A stretch of 64,000 nt of DNA from the NCBI GenBank assembly GCA_029215795.1, contig JARDYH010000002.1:358696973-358760972 (forward strand), given 5' to 3'. Each line of letters begins with the position of its first letter. Positions within the stretch are counted from its first letter, which is position 1. Source of the DNA: Anniella stebbinsi. Lineage: Eukaryota; Chordata; Lepidosauria; Squamata; Anniellidae. The translations under genes and the position numbers were made by a program. The notes below the pieces were generated by a model, which saw only the letters and a list, made by a program, of their open reading frames with translations, was not told the DNA's origin and ran no database searches. Of this stretch, positions 19,867 through 31,651 are shown in pieces.

Positions 19867-20284
19867 GTGAGTGAGTGTGTTTCTGGGTGCAGGAGTGTGC
19901 AAGGGGTATATAGCAATTATGACTAGTAGCCACCAAAAGCCAGAGATGAATTTGGAAGGTCTTCCCCTTCCAAATCGCTGGATCGGTGATTTCACGTGTT
20001 CTTGGCCGAGCCTACAACAAGCTTCTCTTCATGCGTGATTTGTGGGATTAATTCTGCCACTAGATGGCGATGTTTCATTGTACTTTATGGAGCATTACCC
20101 AGAGGGGAAGTTTTGAAATCACACTGTCACTATCTAAAGGAGCCCGTAGTGAATGCGGAAAGACACAAGAGAAAAAAAAAAGCCTGGTAAGGTTGCAGGT
20201 TTTTTCCTTTATGTAGAGATGCCCGTAGTGAACTCCAACTCCAGTTAAACAATGTGGATATCTTCCAAATGATGTGCTCAGCTC

Positions 20285-20302
20285 TCCCCCCCCCCCCCCC
20301 CG
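20285..20302 (+). repeat. Poly-C run
   Basis: About 16-17 consecutive C in the last chordin intron, about 110 bases before the final acceptor. Confidence 0.9.
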
Positions 20303-20413
20303 GAGAGTTCATTGCAAAAAAGGCATAGCTAGTGCAGCTTTGGGGTCAAGCCGCCTTCCCTCGGCTCCTGCTCCCTCCTTTACCGCTTCTGCTTTCCCTC
20401 TGTTGTCCTGCAG

Positions 20414-20484
20414 CCCCAGATGTCCTTCCAGAAGAAGCTCAAAAGACGCTCCAAGGTCATGCCAAGGATTCCTGGGCACGCTAG
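20414..20484 (+). CDS. CHRD: Chordin last coding exon and stop
   Basis: After TCCTGCAG at 20406-20413 two bases complete an alanine codon. The frame then reads PDVLPEEAQKTLQGHAKDSW, AR and a TAG stop at 20482-20484. Human chordin also ends with a short hydrophilic tail after its last VWFC domain, beginning with a similar proline-rich, acidic stretch, but the sequence is poorly conserved. The call rests on the splice site, phase and position. Confidence 0.82.
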
Positions 20485-21240
20485 CCGGCCAGCTGGAGCC
20501 AGGAAGCCTGGATGCCACAACGGGCGTTGCCAAATGGCCGGTGGAGCTGAAGGCAGGGCAATTTGCAACCGGTGCTTTGCAAGGCCTCCCTAAACCTCCA
20601 CGTTTTGTTGGCTTTTTAAAATGGCGGGGGGCACCTTCTGATCTCACCCCAGAATAAGCAGCCACTCTGTTGCACGCCTGATGCTCTCTTCACCCTCTGC
20701 TCGCTGGCAGCAACCTGGCTGCCGGCATGAAAGGAGAGGGAGGCCCAGGACTCTTAAGCGCGGCAATGGAGAACAGCGAATTGATGTCAAAAGGAGCTGC
20801 CATCACCTGTGAGGTCTGCGTGGCGCTGTGTAGTGCGGCAGACAGAGCAATGAAGTCCTTCAGGGGGCGGAATCCTGGCATTGCCTACCCCGTGGGGACA
20901 CTTGCATAGGACGAGGAACTCAACCTGCAAGGCAGCCGTGGCTCAGACAGCCTCACCTCTTCAAGGGAGACTTTCACGGTGCCTATACGCACACACACAT
21001 ACACACAAAACTGGGAAGTGCCTTCCCCACCAGACGAGCTTGTATATAGTGTAAAATGGTCTTCCTTCACTGCCTCTCTTGGTCTGTTTGGTTTGTTTTT
21101 TAGTTTGGAGCTGGGGGCTCGTTCCTTGTGGTTGTGTAATTTATGGTTGCCGTGGGCAAGGACCTCTTCCCTGCTCATCTCAGAGTTGAAGGACAGATGT
21201 TGGAGATTATGTATTTATTAAAAAAGAAAATCGATGGGAA
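20485..21240 (+). other. CHRD: CHRD 3' untranslated region (probable extent)
   Basis: No known repeat appears before about 21371, consistent with a 3' UTR. The right limit is set from the ATTAAA at 21217 and is not proven. Short open frames inside have no recognisable product. Confidence 0.6.
21217..21222 (+). terminator. CHRD: Candidate polyadenylation signal ATTAAA
   Basis: ATTAAA, the commonest variant of the polyadenylation hexamer, sits in TTTATTAAAAAAG about 735 bases after the stop. I saw no AATAAA between the stop codon and this point. Confidence 0.5.
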
Positions 21241-21370
21241 AAAAAAGCTTGCGAACTTTGGCAAATGTTTCGTGTTTACTGCCATTTCTCCTGCCTCCCC
21301 CCGAGGGCCCCATCCCAGTGGGGTGTTTGCTGTTGAACATGCCGTTCAGTTTGCCACAACAGGCCAATGA

Positions 21371-22045
21371 GCTTTATTTATTTCATTTCTATATACCCCA
21401 GCAGCTGAAGCTCCCTGGGTGGTTCACAGAAATTAAAACCGTAAGGTACAGCGTAAAACATAAAATAAGGACACTTGTAGAGATAGAAGGGAAAGATCTT
21501 TAAACACATCGTCGTTAGCATTAGCATTATTAGCATTTTATTTTATTTATTTCATTTCTATACCGTCCAATAGCCAAAGCTGTGTGGGTGGTTCACAAAA
21601 ATTAAAACCATAAGGTACAGCATAAAATAGGGAAGCTTAAAACCACAATATAAAAGTACAACCGGAATGAAACTGAGCAGCAATGCAGAGATTTAAAATA
21701 CAGATTTAAAACAGCAGAGCTAAAAGACAAGACTGCTAAAATGTTAAAATACTGGGGAAATGAAAAGGTCTTCACCTGGCACCAAAAGGAGTACAATGTA
21801 GGTGCCAGGCAAACCTCTCTAGGGAGCTCATTCCTCAGACAGGGTGCCATAGCAGAGAAGGCCCTCCTTCTCCTGGTAGCCACCTGCCTCACTTCCTTTG
21901 GCAGGGGCTCACAGAGAAGGACCCCTGAAGATGACCTTAGGGTCCGGGCAGATACATATAGGAGGAGCCATTCCTTTAGATACCCTGGCTCCCCAGTCGT
22001 TGAGAGCCCTCCCCGCTTTGAGTGCAGAAAGGGGTAAAGCCCCAC
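21371..22045 (-). mobile_element. L2-like LINE, two overlapping tails in tandem
   Basis: The inverted tail TTTATTTATTTCATTTCTATA occurs at 21374 and again at 21543, each followed by GGTTCACA and AATTAAAACC. One nearly full 3' end therefore follows a truncated one of the same family. Coding remnants GAGCTCATTCCTCAGACAGG lie to the right. Confidence 0.75.
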
Positions 22046-22139
22046 TCTGATCTGCTTCCATAGAATGTCCTGACCAGTGGTAGCTCGCAGTTCAGTACCA
22101 GAAATCCAAGCTTTGTGTCGCTCTTTAACTTTTTGTTAC

Positions 22140-22400
22140 AACATTTTATTTAGTTAGTTATTTTAGAATATTCATATACCGCTTCACATTTTGAAAGTCC
22201 CAAAGTGGTTTACAATAAGTGGTAAAACAATAAGGTCATTATAAAAACATTATAGCATTTAGAGAAGTTAATGGTTGGGAAAGGCCAGGGTGAACAAGTG
22301 CGGTTTTTTAAAAACATATAACTCTAATACATTATTAAAATAACAGTCAGACACCTTAAAATTCAACTGGGTAGGCCTGCCGGAAGAGATCTCAATGGCT
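22140..22400 (-). mobile_element. L2-like LINE 3' fragments
   Basis: ATTCATATACCGCTTCACATT is an inverted tail. From 22318 the text AATTCAACTGGGTAGGCCTG matches the 7735-8225 element, so two different LINE 3' ends abut here. Confidence 0.65.
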
Positions 22401-22479
22401 GCTTTATAGTGGTATTGAAAAGCACTGATGACTGTTTGGGCACAATCCACATTCCATATACTGCTTTCATGGCGTTACA

Positions 22480-22690
22480 TCCTGCTTTTACTTCTACATT
22501 CGTAATGATTTGACACAAGGTGTAGATTTGGCTGTGGTCGTTCTAGGGGGAAGGGAGCCAATACAGAGAAGGGCCGTTGCTGTCTTGCTGCTAGGTGGAT
22601 CTCTGCAGGATGCCCCAAGGCCTTCCCTGAAGAGCGTAGTAGTCTATCAGGACTATATGGGGGAAAGAGACTCCCAGCTATTTCCATCCT
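22480..22690 (-). mobile_element. L2-like LINE coding remnant
   Basis: The minus strand reads LLRSSGKALGH and QQRPFSVLAP, a degraded version of the C-terminal pol motif. Both ends are truncated. Confidence 0.5.
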
Positions 22691-23005
22691 CTTAAGCTGG
22701 AGGCCTGGCCTGCCTGGCTATCGTGTCTGGTCACACCCTCCCCATATGTCACAATCAGTGGCAATGGTTAAGGGAACAGGGAGCCAGCCCGGGTCATGTC
22801 CACCAGTAGGCAATGCAGGCACATCTGCATTGCTCTGCTCCTGTGAGGCGGTTGCATGGCAACACCATCGCTGCACTGAACTGTGAGCACTCAGCAAGCA
22901 GATGCCAGGTGGAGGATTGAGCAAGTGGCTGGCAGGATAGCTGGGTGGCGTGTGCCCCATAAGCTAGCCTTCTGCCTTCAGGTACAGTGGAGGACAAGTC
23001 CCTTC

Positions 23006-23114
23006 CAGTGGAGGCTGGTGGCTCCAACATCAGTGGGGCAGAGAATCTGCTCCACGTTTCAGTCAGAACGTGTCCGCACTGCCCCACTGACCCCGGAGCC
23101 AGCAGCCTCCAATG
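23006..23114. mobile_element. Hairpin MITE, HP-CAG family, 109-bp copy
   Basis: It starts CAGTGGAGGCTGG and ends with the inverted arm CCAGCAGCCTCCAATG. The flanks GTCCCTTC (22998-23005) and GTCCCATC (23115-23122) match at 7 of 8 positions. The centre is shortened compared with other copies. Confidence 0.85.
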
Positions 23115-23287
23115 GTCCCATCGCTGCTAGGGCAAGAGAATTCAAGTCACATTCTATACGTGGAATGGAGTTGGAGGGGTGCCTTTGTCCTTTGCTTCAG
23201 ACCGCAAAATGTTTTGAGCCAGCCCTGGACTTTTCAGTGGCGGAGTTAGGTAATTTTAGGCTCCGCATATATCGGATCTTAAAGGGG

Positions 23288-23673
23288 TAAGGTGACCATA
23301 TGGAAAGGAGGACAGGGCTCCTTTGTTTTTAACAGTTGCATTGAAAAGGGGATTTCAGCAGGTGTCATTTGTAGGCGTGCAGCAGCTGGTGAAATTCCCT
23401 CTTTGTCACCACAGTTAAAGCTGCAGGAGCCCTGCCCTCTTTTGTATCTGGTCACTCTAGTATGGCTATCGTCACAGCAGTTAAAGCTGCAGGAGCTATA
23501 CTAGAGTGACCAGATACAAAAGAGGGCAGGGCTCCTGCAGCTTTAACTGTGGTGACAAAGAGGGAATTTCACCAGCTGCTGCACGCCTACAAATGACACC
23601 TGCTGAAATCCCCTTTTCTATGCAACTGTTAAAAATACGGGAGCCCTGTCCTCATTTACACATGGCCACCCTA
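23288..23673. mobile_element. PAL320 palindromic element, enlarged copy with target duplication
   Basis: A 386-bp copy with TAAGGTGACCATATGG at the left and GGCCACCCTA at the right. It is flanked by perfect TAAAGGGG repeats (23280-23287 and 23674-23681). The centre carries a partial duplication of GTTAAAGCTGCAGGAGC, which explains the extra length. It splits an older repeat that also occurs at 9130-9520. Confidence 0.9.
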
Positions 23674-24099
23674 TAAAGGGGCCCTCCTTTAGAAGGTAAT
23701 GTGTATCATGACACCTGCTTCAGAATATGGCAAACCAGCCCTGCTGTGCTATGGCACCCTCCTGCTCATTCTGGTGAGTGGAGCCCTGCACTTGAACCCC
23801 CCCCCCCCGAATCTGCCCTTGGCCCCATTACTGGCTTTTCCAGGTTTTCTGTGACTCCGATAACAATGGAGTTCATACGCCCCCTGGTGGCAGCAGTGAC
23901 TTCAGATTTATCCACCCCAGATTCTCCACTTCTCCCTTGCAACATTTGAGTGGGGTGGTGTTGGTGGTTGTACTGATACATTTGTTTACCATTCAGTGAA
24001 CAAGAATGCTAAGTAAGTAAGCCTAACGAATGAGCTGCCTGCAAAGAGCCTGGTGACATGGCCTGCCAAAAGATGTTTGACATATGAAATCGTTGCCCA

Positions 24100-24195
24100 A
24101 CCTGGCGCACTCTAGATGTGTTAGACTCCAACACTGTGGATGATGGGAGTTGCAGTCCTAAGACATCTGCTGCAGGCACCAGGTTGGGGATGGCC
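24100..24195. repeat. Repeat of the GGAGTTGTAGTCC group
   Basis: GATGATGGGAGTTGCAGTCC and GCAGGCACCAGGTTGGGGAT follow the pattern seen at 5070, 12600 and 48024. Confidence 0.55.
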
Positions 24196-24579
24196 AACCT
24201 AAGAGGCAGGCAGCACACAGTGGGAGGAGACGATCCCTTTTTATAATGGGCAAACTGGAGATTAACTTGCAAAACACACTAGATAAAGAGTGAGCCCTAT
24301 AGCAAGCCCAGTTCTCAGAGGGTGGGTTCTTACATAGCCAAAACAGAATCATCCATCAACACAAGGGAGAGGGTGACAGATTCAGAGGAACTGCAAAGTT
24401 AGCAGAAGTATGAAGCAACTTTAGGAGAGAAAGAAAGAAACATGAAAACTGGGGGAAGGGAGGATGGAAGGGAGCAAACCTAAAGAGGGTATGGCTGGCG
24501 GGCAGGCTGGGACCTTGAGCAGAAGCACCCCACAGTGCAATATTTTGTTTCAGGACCCTCTTGCACAGAATAATTCACA

Positions 24580-24897
24580 TAGGATGACCATATCAAAAGG
24601 AGGACAGGGCTCCTGTATCTTTAACAGTTGTATTGGAAGGGGAATTTCCGCAAGTGCCATTTGTATGCATGCAGCACCTGGTGAAAATCCCTCTTCATCG
24701 CAACAGTTCAAGCTGCAGGAGCCCTGCCCTCTTTTGGATCTGGTCACTCTAGTGTAGCTCCTGCAGCTTGAACTGTTGTGATGAAGAGGGTATTTCACCA
24801 GATGCTGCATGCCTACAAATGACACCTGCTGAATTCCCTTTTCCGTACAACTGTTAAAGATACAGGGGCCCTGCCTCTTTTCCATATGGACTCCCTA
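24580..24897. mobile_element. PAL320 palindromic element
   Basis: Left end TAGGATGACCATATC and right end CATATGGACTCCCTA. ATTCACA occurs next to both ends with a small offset, a possible eroded duplication. The two halves meet near CTCTAGTGTAGCTCC. Confidence 0.82.
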
Positions 24898-25254
24898 ACA
24901 TTCACACCTGTCATCTTCGGTGCACATGTCTGAAGAGATCAAGGCTTTCTCTCTTGTAAGTGTACAGGTAGGGCCGCAGCCACAGGGACATTCCAGGTTT
25001 CATTCAGTTTTCCTGTGTGTCCTTTACAGGTGGAAAGAAAAAGCATTCAAGGGAGTTTCTCAACCCCTGTGTGCTAAGAAGCAGACCTGCTCCGTCCTTC
25101 CAGTCTTCTGCTCAATCCCTGCAAAAACTTGGGTAACTGACCAGCACTAGGCCAGCCTGTTACCTACCTACCTACTGTCTGGGCTGGGGGTTACTGAGAG
25201 TGGTAGTTGAACACATCTGGGGAGCACAAGGTTGGGAAAGACATTTTTCTCTCG

Positions 25255-25955
25255 CTCTCATAATACTAGAGCCCAAGATACAGGACAGATAAAAGGAATG
25301 TCTTCTTCACCCAGCGGATAGTTCAACTATGGAATTCGCTATCACAAGAGGTAGTGTGGTCACCAATTTGGAGGGCTTTAAAAGGGAGTTGGATAAATTC
25401 CTGGAGGAGAAGGACATCCATGGCTACAAGCCCTGATGGTTACGTAGGGTGACCATATGAAAAGGAGGACTGGGCTCCTGTATCTTTAACAGTTGCACAG
25501 GACAGGGCATTTCAGCAGGTGTTGTTTGTATGCATGCAGCACCTGGTGAAATTCCCTCTTCATCACAACAGTTAAAGTTGCAGGCACTGTACTAGAGTGA
25601 CCATATACAAAAGAAGGCAGGGCCCCTGCAGCTTTAACAGTTGTGATGAAGAGGGAATTTCACCAGGAACTAATTGCATACAAATGACACCTGCTGAAAT
25701 TCCCTTTTCTCTACAACTGTTAAAGTTACATGAGCCCTGTCCTCCTTTTCATATGGTCAGCCTAGGTTACGTGCTACCTCCAGTATCAGAGGCAGTAAGC
25801 CTGTGTGCACCACTTGCTGGGGAACATGGGTGGGAGGGTGCTGTGGCACCGTGTCCTGCTTTGTTGGTCCCTGGTCCACACCTGGTTGGCCACTGTGTGA
25901 ACTAGATGGACCCTTGGTCTGATCCAGCAGGGCTCTTCTTATGTTCTTATGCGAG
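25255..25955 (+). mobile_element. CR1 LINE 3' portion, split by PAL320
   Basis: The left part contains GGACAGATAAAAGGAATG and TTTAAAAGGGAGTTGGATAA. The right part runs from GTGCTACCTCCAG to CTGATCCAGCAGGGCTCTTC and the TTATGTTCTTATG tail. The inserted element lies at 25445-25764. Coding frames are broken. Confidence 0.85.
25445..25764. mobile_element. PAL320 palindromic element, full 320 bp, inside CR1
   Basis: Left end TAGGGTGACCATATGAAAAG, right end CTTTTCATATGGTCAGCCTA. GGTTACG occurs on both sides (25438-25444 and 25765-25771). Removing the element and one copy restores the CR1 text CCTGATGGTTACGTGCTACC, which proves insertion. Confidence 0.93.
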
Positions 25956-25959
25956 GCTA

Positions 25960-27540
25960 CACTGGGCACTTTTTTTTTAGTTATAAAACATAAATTTTAT
26001 GGAGGTTTGATACAGCTAAATAGCTTTAAATGTATTTGTTTAAATCCTGCCTGTTTTGGCATCAATTCCTCCCCTCCCCCCCCCAAAAAAATGTCTGTCT
26101 GCAGGATAGCATCCAAACAGGTTGGATTTGATTCCCAGTGTGTTTGCATTTTCCCCTCTTGCTGCGAAGTTCCTGCATCAATGGCTAAAATCATAATCTA
26201 CCATAGCAGGCGGGAAGATTGTTGCCATGTTAGTATCCCAGAATAAAAGGCGCAGCATCGGTCAAGGAGGTTATTCGCTTTTATCAAGCAAGATCCTTCA
26301 TTTCCAGAGCAACCAGGTGACAAGTCCTCCGGTTTGGAGACACAAAAATAGATAATGCAGTTCATTTCGGAAAAATGGTTGCGGTCGCGCAGACCTTTTT
26401 TTTCTAAAATAATAACCGAGGATGTGGGTCTCTCCGTCCGACAACCCCATAGTGCAAGACTGTGAAACCTAGACACCTGAAATTTGGCATGCACACTATG
26501 GGGATCATTGTGGTGTGCACCTGGGGTGCTTTAGCTTTTAAAAGGCATTTATACATTTCAATTTATTTAAGAGTGTGTGTGTGTGTGTGTGTGTTGAAGC
26601 CTGCAATAACACCTTCAGCCACTTAGGGGCAGACTTCCCCAACCAGTACATAGCATTGCAGTCCAGTTTGGAGCCGGGGGAATTAGTAGGCCAAGGGAAA
26701 GCGTTGCGCACCTGCTCCCTCCCGCTGTGGGGCAGCCCCCCTCAGGGGAAGCGAGTGAACAGGCTTCTCCCTTAAGGGGTTGCAAGAGTGCACCTGACAT
26801 GCCTACGCTCAGAGACGACGCCCACAACGCGTCCAACTTCAGGGCCAGGCAGAGCTCGTAATATGCCCAGGCCAGATGGGAAGTCTGTGCCCCCCCCCCA
26901 TTTCAAAAAAAGGACAACATGGCCGCTTCAAGGGGGCATGCCCACCAACATGGCCATTCTACATAACACCTTCATATTAAACCTGTTCTACAACACCTCA
27001 AGGCACCTATATCCCCGCCCCACATGCGGCATATGGCCCTCCAGAGCCTGTAGTCGGACCATGGTCTTCACGCTGGACGGCTCGTTCGCTGTTTCCGCAA
27101 GGCAGGGTCTCCTTGCTTCTCAACGGGCCGCTTACGCTACGGAAGCAGTAGCATAAGCTAGGGGGGGACCTCCTCGTCAGAGTTCCCCCTCAAAATCGTG
27201 GGCCCTGGGCCAACTGCCCCCCCCCCCCCCCCGCACGGCCCTGTTCAACTTTGACAGCTGTGTAAGTTTGCTTGAAGACATCACTGGAGACAAACTAAGG
27301 CTGTTCCAACCTGTGCAAATCCAGGTCCGTTTGCTAGTTAAAAAGAAAAAAAAAAGCCGCTGTGGCTGAACACTTTCAGATGTTTTTCTGAATAACTGAG
27401 ACTCTCTCTGGACAAACGGCTTTTGCTTGCGTGGGCGAGGGACACGGCATGGGTGAATGAATGCCAAATTGTGAAAAGAAGACATAGCAAGCCTCGCCAG
27501 AGAAAACTGGCATGTTAGAGGAAGGGCTTGTCTCAAGCGC
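25960..27540. other. Intergenic stretch, no gene recognised
   Basis: Contains a (TG)n tract at 26572-26594 and a poly-C run near 27218-27232. An open frame of 122 codons ends at 27156 but shows no domain or splice context. No repeat family was identified with confidence. Confidence 0.4.
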
Positions 27541-27550
27541 TGTGGAAGAC

Positions 27551-27710
27551 TTCAGATCAATGGGAGAGTGCCTGCTTCACAGGCAGAAGGTCCCAGGTTC
27601 AAAACCCCGCACCACTGGTTAAAAGGAGACCCTAGAGAAATGCTGCCAGTTAGAACAGACTATTACTGTGCTAAATGGACAAAGAGTCAGACCAGGCCAA
27701 AAGAAGTTTC
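27551..27710 (+). mobile_element. tRNA-derived SINE
   Basis: A degraded A box is followed by the B-box-like CCAGGTTCAAAACCCC and a body with GAGAAATGCTGCCAGTTAG and GACAAAGAGTCAGACC. It parallels the SINE at 8318-8522 but is more decayed. Confidence 0.75.
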
Positions 27711-28227
27711 CTCCACCCCGAATTTTTCTCTTGGATATCTTGTTTTCAAGGTGTAAGATGTTTTTAATCTCCAACCCAATACATCCAAATTACAGTCAAT
27801 ATTGTTAGAAGGGGATGTGGTCAGATTGGTTCTGACTTTCGTCTTTGGTGGGAATGTTCAACAATGCAGGAATTTTGGAACAGGGTTGTTGCTGATCATT
27901 TTCAGGAATGTCTTCACGGTAGACCCCTGGTAACTCCCAAAGTTAAGCTTCTTCATCGTTTTGAACCTAATGAAGCTGGGGGATGCTGGGAATAGGAGTT
28001 CAACACTTCTGCAGGGGGCCAAGTTGGGCAAAGCTGGTGAAAAAAAATAGACCAATGGTCTGGCTTTGTGTCAGGCAACTCCCCATCTGGCTGCCCACTG
28101 TTGGAAACAGAAAGGTGGGCTAGGTGGACCTTAATCTGACTGAGCAGTGCTCTTCATATGATCAGTAACCATTAGCATCAGCAGCATTTTCCTGGGCAGA
28201 ATTCAACCTTGCACAGTCAAAGACATT

Positions 28228-28600
28228 TCATAGAATCATAGAATAGTGGAACTGGAAGGAACCTATGAGGCCATCAAGTCCAACCCTCTGCTCAATGCAG
28301 GAATCCACCTTAAAGTATACCTGACAGATGGCTGTCCAGCTGCCTCTTGAATGCCTCTAGTGTGGGAGAGCCCACGACCTCCCTAGGTCATGGCTTCCAT
28401 TGTCATGCCACTCTAACAGTCAGGATGTTTTTCCTGATGTCCAGCCAGAATCTGGCTTCCTGTAACTTGAGCCCATAATTCCATGTCCTGGACTCTGGGA
28501 TGATTGAGAGGAGATCCTGGCCCTCCTCTGTGTGACAACCTTTCAAGGATTTCATTTGCTCCCGCGGGCCTTTACCCCGGGGTGATTTGAAATGTATGTC
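28228..28600 (-). mobile_element. CR1 LINE 3' end
   Basis: ATAGAATCATAGAATAGTGG and CATCAAGTCCAACCCTCTG are the inverted 3' end. The coding remnant with CTCCCTAGGTCATGG and GTCAGGATGTTTTTCCTG follows, as in other CR1 copies. Confidence 0.88.
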
Positions 28601-28662
28601 TGCTCAATGTCTTCCAGATAAACAAGTGTTAAAGGCACAGGAGGCCATGCCTGGAAAATACA

Positions 28663-28690
28663 CACACACACACTCACTCACACACACACT
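28663..28690 (+). repeat. (CA)n tract with ACTC interruptions
   Basis: Short impure CA repeat, ACACACACACACTCACTCACA. Confidence 0.85.
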
Positions 28691-28699
28691 GGTTGTCAA

Positions 28700-29090
28700 C
28701 TCTATTAACCATTAACCATGCTAACCCTGTTAGGTGCTGTACAAAACAGGTAACCAGTTCGTGCCCAGAGAATGCACAAAACTCACAGCTCAACGATTTC
28801 ATAGCTCCGTCCTCATCTCCGCGGCCATCTCCGTCACTGGCACCGTCCGATGCCAAGGCTGCAGCTGCATGCATTGGCAAATATACCGCCCTATGAGTCT
28901 GTCTGGACTGGAAGAGGAAGCTTCTGATGAATGGGAAATGTTATCTGAGGTGCCCAAAACAAAGCAGGAAATCGGCATGCAAAGACTTTAGCTGAAGCAC
29001 GGGGAAAAACATACAAACAGGGCTTTCTCTTCTTTCAAATCCTGGGCCGATCTAGAAGGCCCTATTGACTGCTACACAATCCTGCCATCC
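28700..29090. other. Intergenic stretch, nothing recognised
   Basis: An 85-codon open frame at 28734-28991 has no recognisable domain. No repeat was identified. Confidence 0.35.
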
Positions 29091-29094
29091 ACCC

Positions 29095-29600
29095 ACCCAG
29101 CTACTTCATCAATATACTACCTTTTTTAGGCCAACCAAAACATCACAAAAATGTGCAAGCTTTTGAAATCTACAGATCTCTTCTTCAGGCAAGGTGTTAC
29201 AGAAAGCAGGTTTGGGATTAATGTGGGAGGTGGGATGGGGAATCTGACTTAGCGAAGTCACAATGTCTGCAAAATCAGAGTCCCAAGATGAAGTGGGGGA
29301 GGGGTCTGCAGACATACAAATTAGGTTCTGCAGGTCATGTGATGGTTACTGGTTGGACCTGCAGCTGCCCCTGGGATTGCTGGGAACCAGAAAGGGGCAA
29401 ATGTCGGATCCTCCGTTTTGGAAATAGAAAATCCCACTGTTACTCAGACATTGAGTGAAGCACACTGATCAAGATGACTACCTTTAAAAACAAACAAACC
29501 CAAAACCTATATTAGTGAAATGTCTTTATCAAGTTAACCAAAAGATCACAAAAGATGTGCAAGCTTTCAAGTTCTGCAGATCTCTTCATCGGGTAGGTTG
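29095..29600. repeat. Two copies of a repeat with GTGCAAGCTTT motif
   Basis: ACATCACAAAAATGTGCAAG with AAATCTACAGATCTCTTCTTC at 29140-29190 recurs at 29545-29595 as ATCACAAAAGATGTGCAAGC and TCTGCAGATCTCTTCATC. This is a widespread reptile repeat pattern whose class I cannot fix. Confidence 0.6.
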
Positions 29601-29635
29601 TGTGGTGGTGGGGTGGGTACCTTTGGTGGTTTTTA

Positions 29636-29951
29636 TAGGGTGACCATATGGAAAGGAGGACAGCTGTATCTTTTACAGTTGCATAGAAAAGGGAATTTCA
29701 GCAAGTATAATTTGTAGGCATGCAGCACCTGGTGAAATTCCGTCTTCATCACCACAGTTAAGGCTGCAGGAGCCCTGCCTAGCCTGATCAGATGCAACAG
29801 AGGGCAGGGCTCCTGCAGCATTAATTGTGGTGATGAAGAGGGGGTTTCACCAGGTGCTGCATGCATACAAACGACACCTGCTAAAATTCCCTTTTCTATA
29901 CAACTGCAAAGGATACAGCAGCCCGGTCCTCCTTTTCATATGGTCACCCTA
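29636..29951. mobile_element. PAL320 palindromic element
   Basis: TAGGGTGACCATATGGAAAG on the left and CATATGGTCACCCTA on the right bound a 316-bp copy. The arms contain CATGCAGCACCTGGTGAAAT and its inverse TTTCACCAGGTGCTGCATGC. Flanks are T-rich and show no clean duplication. Confidence 0.88.
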
Positions 29952-30773
29952 TTTTTGCAACTACTCCATGAGTCGCTTCTTTCCCCACACTAGAGGGAGG
30001 CAACACCCAATAGATGCTGGAAAATACAGGTTTCTTCTACTACCTGATAATGTGTATCTTCCCATTACTCTTCTGTTCGGGTTACCACCTTTAAAAACTG
30101 CCCCTGCTCCAATGCCTTTAACAGCAGCCTGCGAACCCAGCTATGTGTGGGACATCTGTGATCACCTCTCCTGATGCCTTTATTTAAAGCTTAAAAAGAG
30201 CATGGGAAGGAAGTGTGTTGCCCAGATACTGTGAAGATTCCCTCTGCTCATGGTTCCGTTGCCCCAGTCCAGGACACTTCGCTGGGACAGCTCCTGGTCT
30301 GAAAAGCCACTGTTCTTCCGCTGAAGCAACAAAACCCTGAAAGGAGAGACGCCGGGACGAAATAACCCAACTAGAAGTTATCACAAAATTGGTTCTATAT
30401 TGGTCTTAATGGAGATTGGGGATTTGTCTCCCACTACATGTGCTAATATTTTAAAGGTGGGAAGATTGTGTTATCGCCAGCTGCTATCGCTCTGAATGGT
30501 CACCCTGCTTATCTTGTGTACATTAGAGATTGGTATAGAAATGCCACGGACCCACTGTACCTCTTGCATTTCATGGCCTTTTGCCCCCTGCCCCATTTAA
30601 TTTTTCCCCTTGACTTTCTGCCCATGTAAATCTGCCAACTGAGTAATAACACTCCATGCTCTGATAAAGTGGGCTCTAGTCCATGAATGCTTCCACCACA
30701 ATCAATCAGTTCATCTTTCATGTGCCGCGCAAGACAAGTTGGGCTTTTAAGGTCTGTATTGATAGTGCCACTT

Positions 30774-31093
30774 ATGGCAGACCCTATGGAAAGGAGGACG
30801 GGGCTCCTGTACCTTTCACAGTTGTACTGAAAGGGGAATTTCAGCAGGTGTCATCTGTAGGCATGCAGCACCTGGTGAAATTCCCTCTTCATCACCACAG
30901 TTAAAGCTGCAGGAGCCCTGGCCTCTTTTGCATCTGGTCAAGAGGGCAGGGCTCCTGCAGTTTTAACTGTTGTGATGAAGAGGGAATTTCACCAGGGGCT
31001 GCATGCCTACAAATGACACCTGTTGAAATTCCCTTTTCAATACAACTGTGAAAGATACAGGAGCCCTGTCCTCCTTTCCATATGGTCACCCTA
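30774..31093. mobile_element. PAL320 palindromic element
   Basis: The left terminus is damaged (GACCCTATGGAAAGG) and the right is intact (CATATGGTCACCCTA). The two arms are otherwise complete. Confidence 0.85.
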
Positions 31094-31099
31094 TCCAGA

Positions 31100-31645
31100 G
31101 CAGTTGCTGGTTCCGTTCTGCCAGGGGACACCTTCACTGACCTACTCAGGCCCTTCTGTTTCTCTGCAGAGGAGCCCATCTGCATGACTGCCTTGCTGGG
31201 TCGAGTAGCAATCCTTATCGCAATCATTAATGACTTCTTTTTATAGCAGGGTAAATTTACACTGCAAAGTACAAACACTGAGCCTCTCAGGGCTGGATCA
31301 AGCCAGCGGACAAGCAGAGGTTGTGGAGAGACCTCGGGGCACTCTGCTAGCCCGTGTGTCACGGAACTGGCTAAGGAGGCAGCATTTGAAAGCAGGCCGG
31401 AGTGATGCAGGAAAGAAGGAACCCAGCTTGGATCACCAGCTTCCTGCCTGCCAATGGTGCCACCTCACCTAGAACTTAGATGACTCTCTTCACACACCTA
31501 TTTCCTGGCAGAATCAGCCGGGCACACAGCTCTGGGAGGGTGGGAGCTGATTCTGCTGGGAAACAGGTGTGTGAGGAGAGTTCTCCTTGAGCAACCCTTT
31601 CCCAGCAGGATCAGGGCCCTGCCAGCCCACCAAAGAGTTGATTGG
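31100..31645. other. Intergenic stretch, nothing recognised
   Basis: Contains an inverted pair CCTATTTCCTGGCAGAATCA and TGATTCTGCTGGGAAACAGG near 31500-31570, a small hairpin of unknown origin. No gene was seen. Confidence 0.4.
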
Positions 31646-31651
31646 CAGGCT

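Noticed and set aside
26788..27156. Possible protein-coding exon of 122 codons
   Set aside because: No domain, ordinary composition and no matching splice partners.
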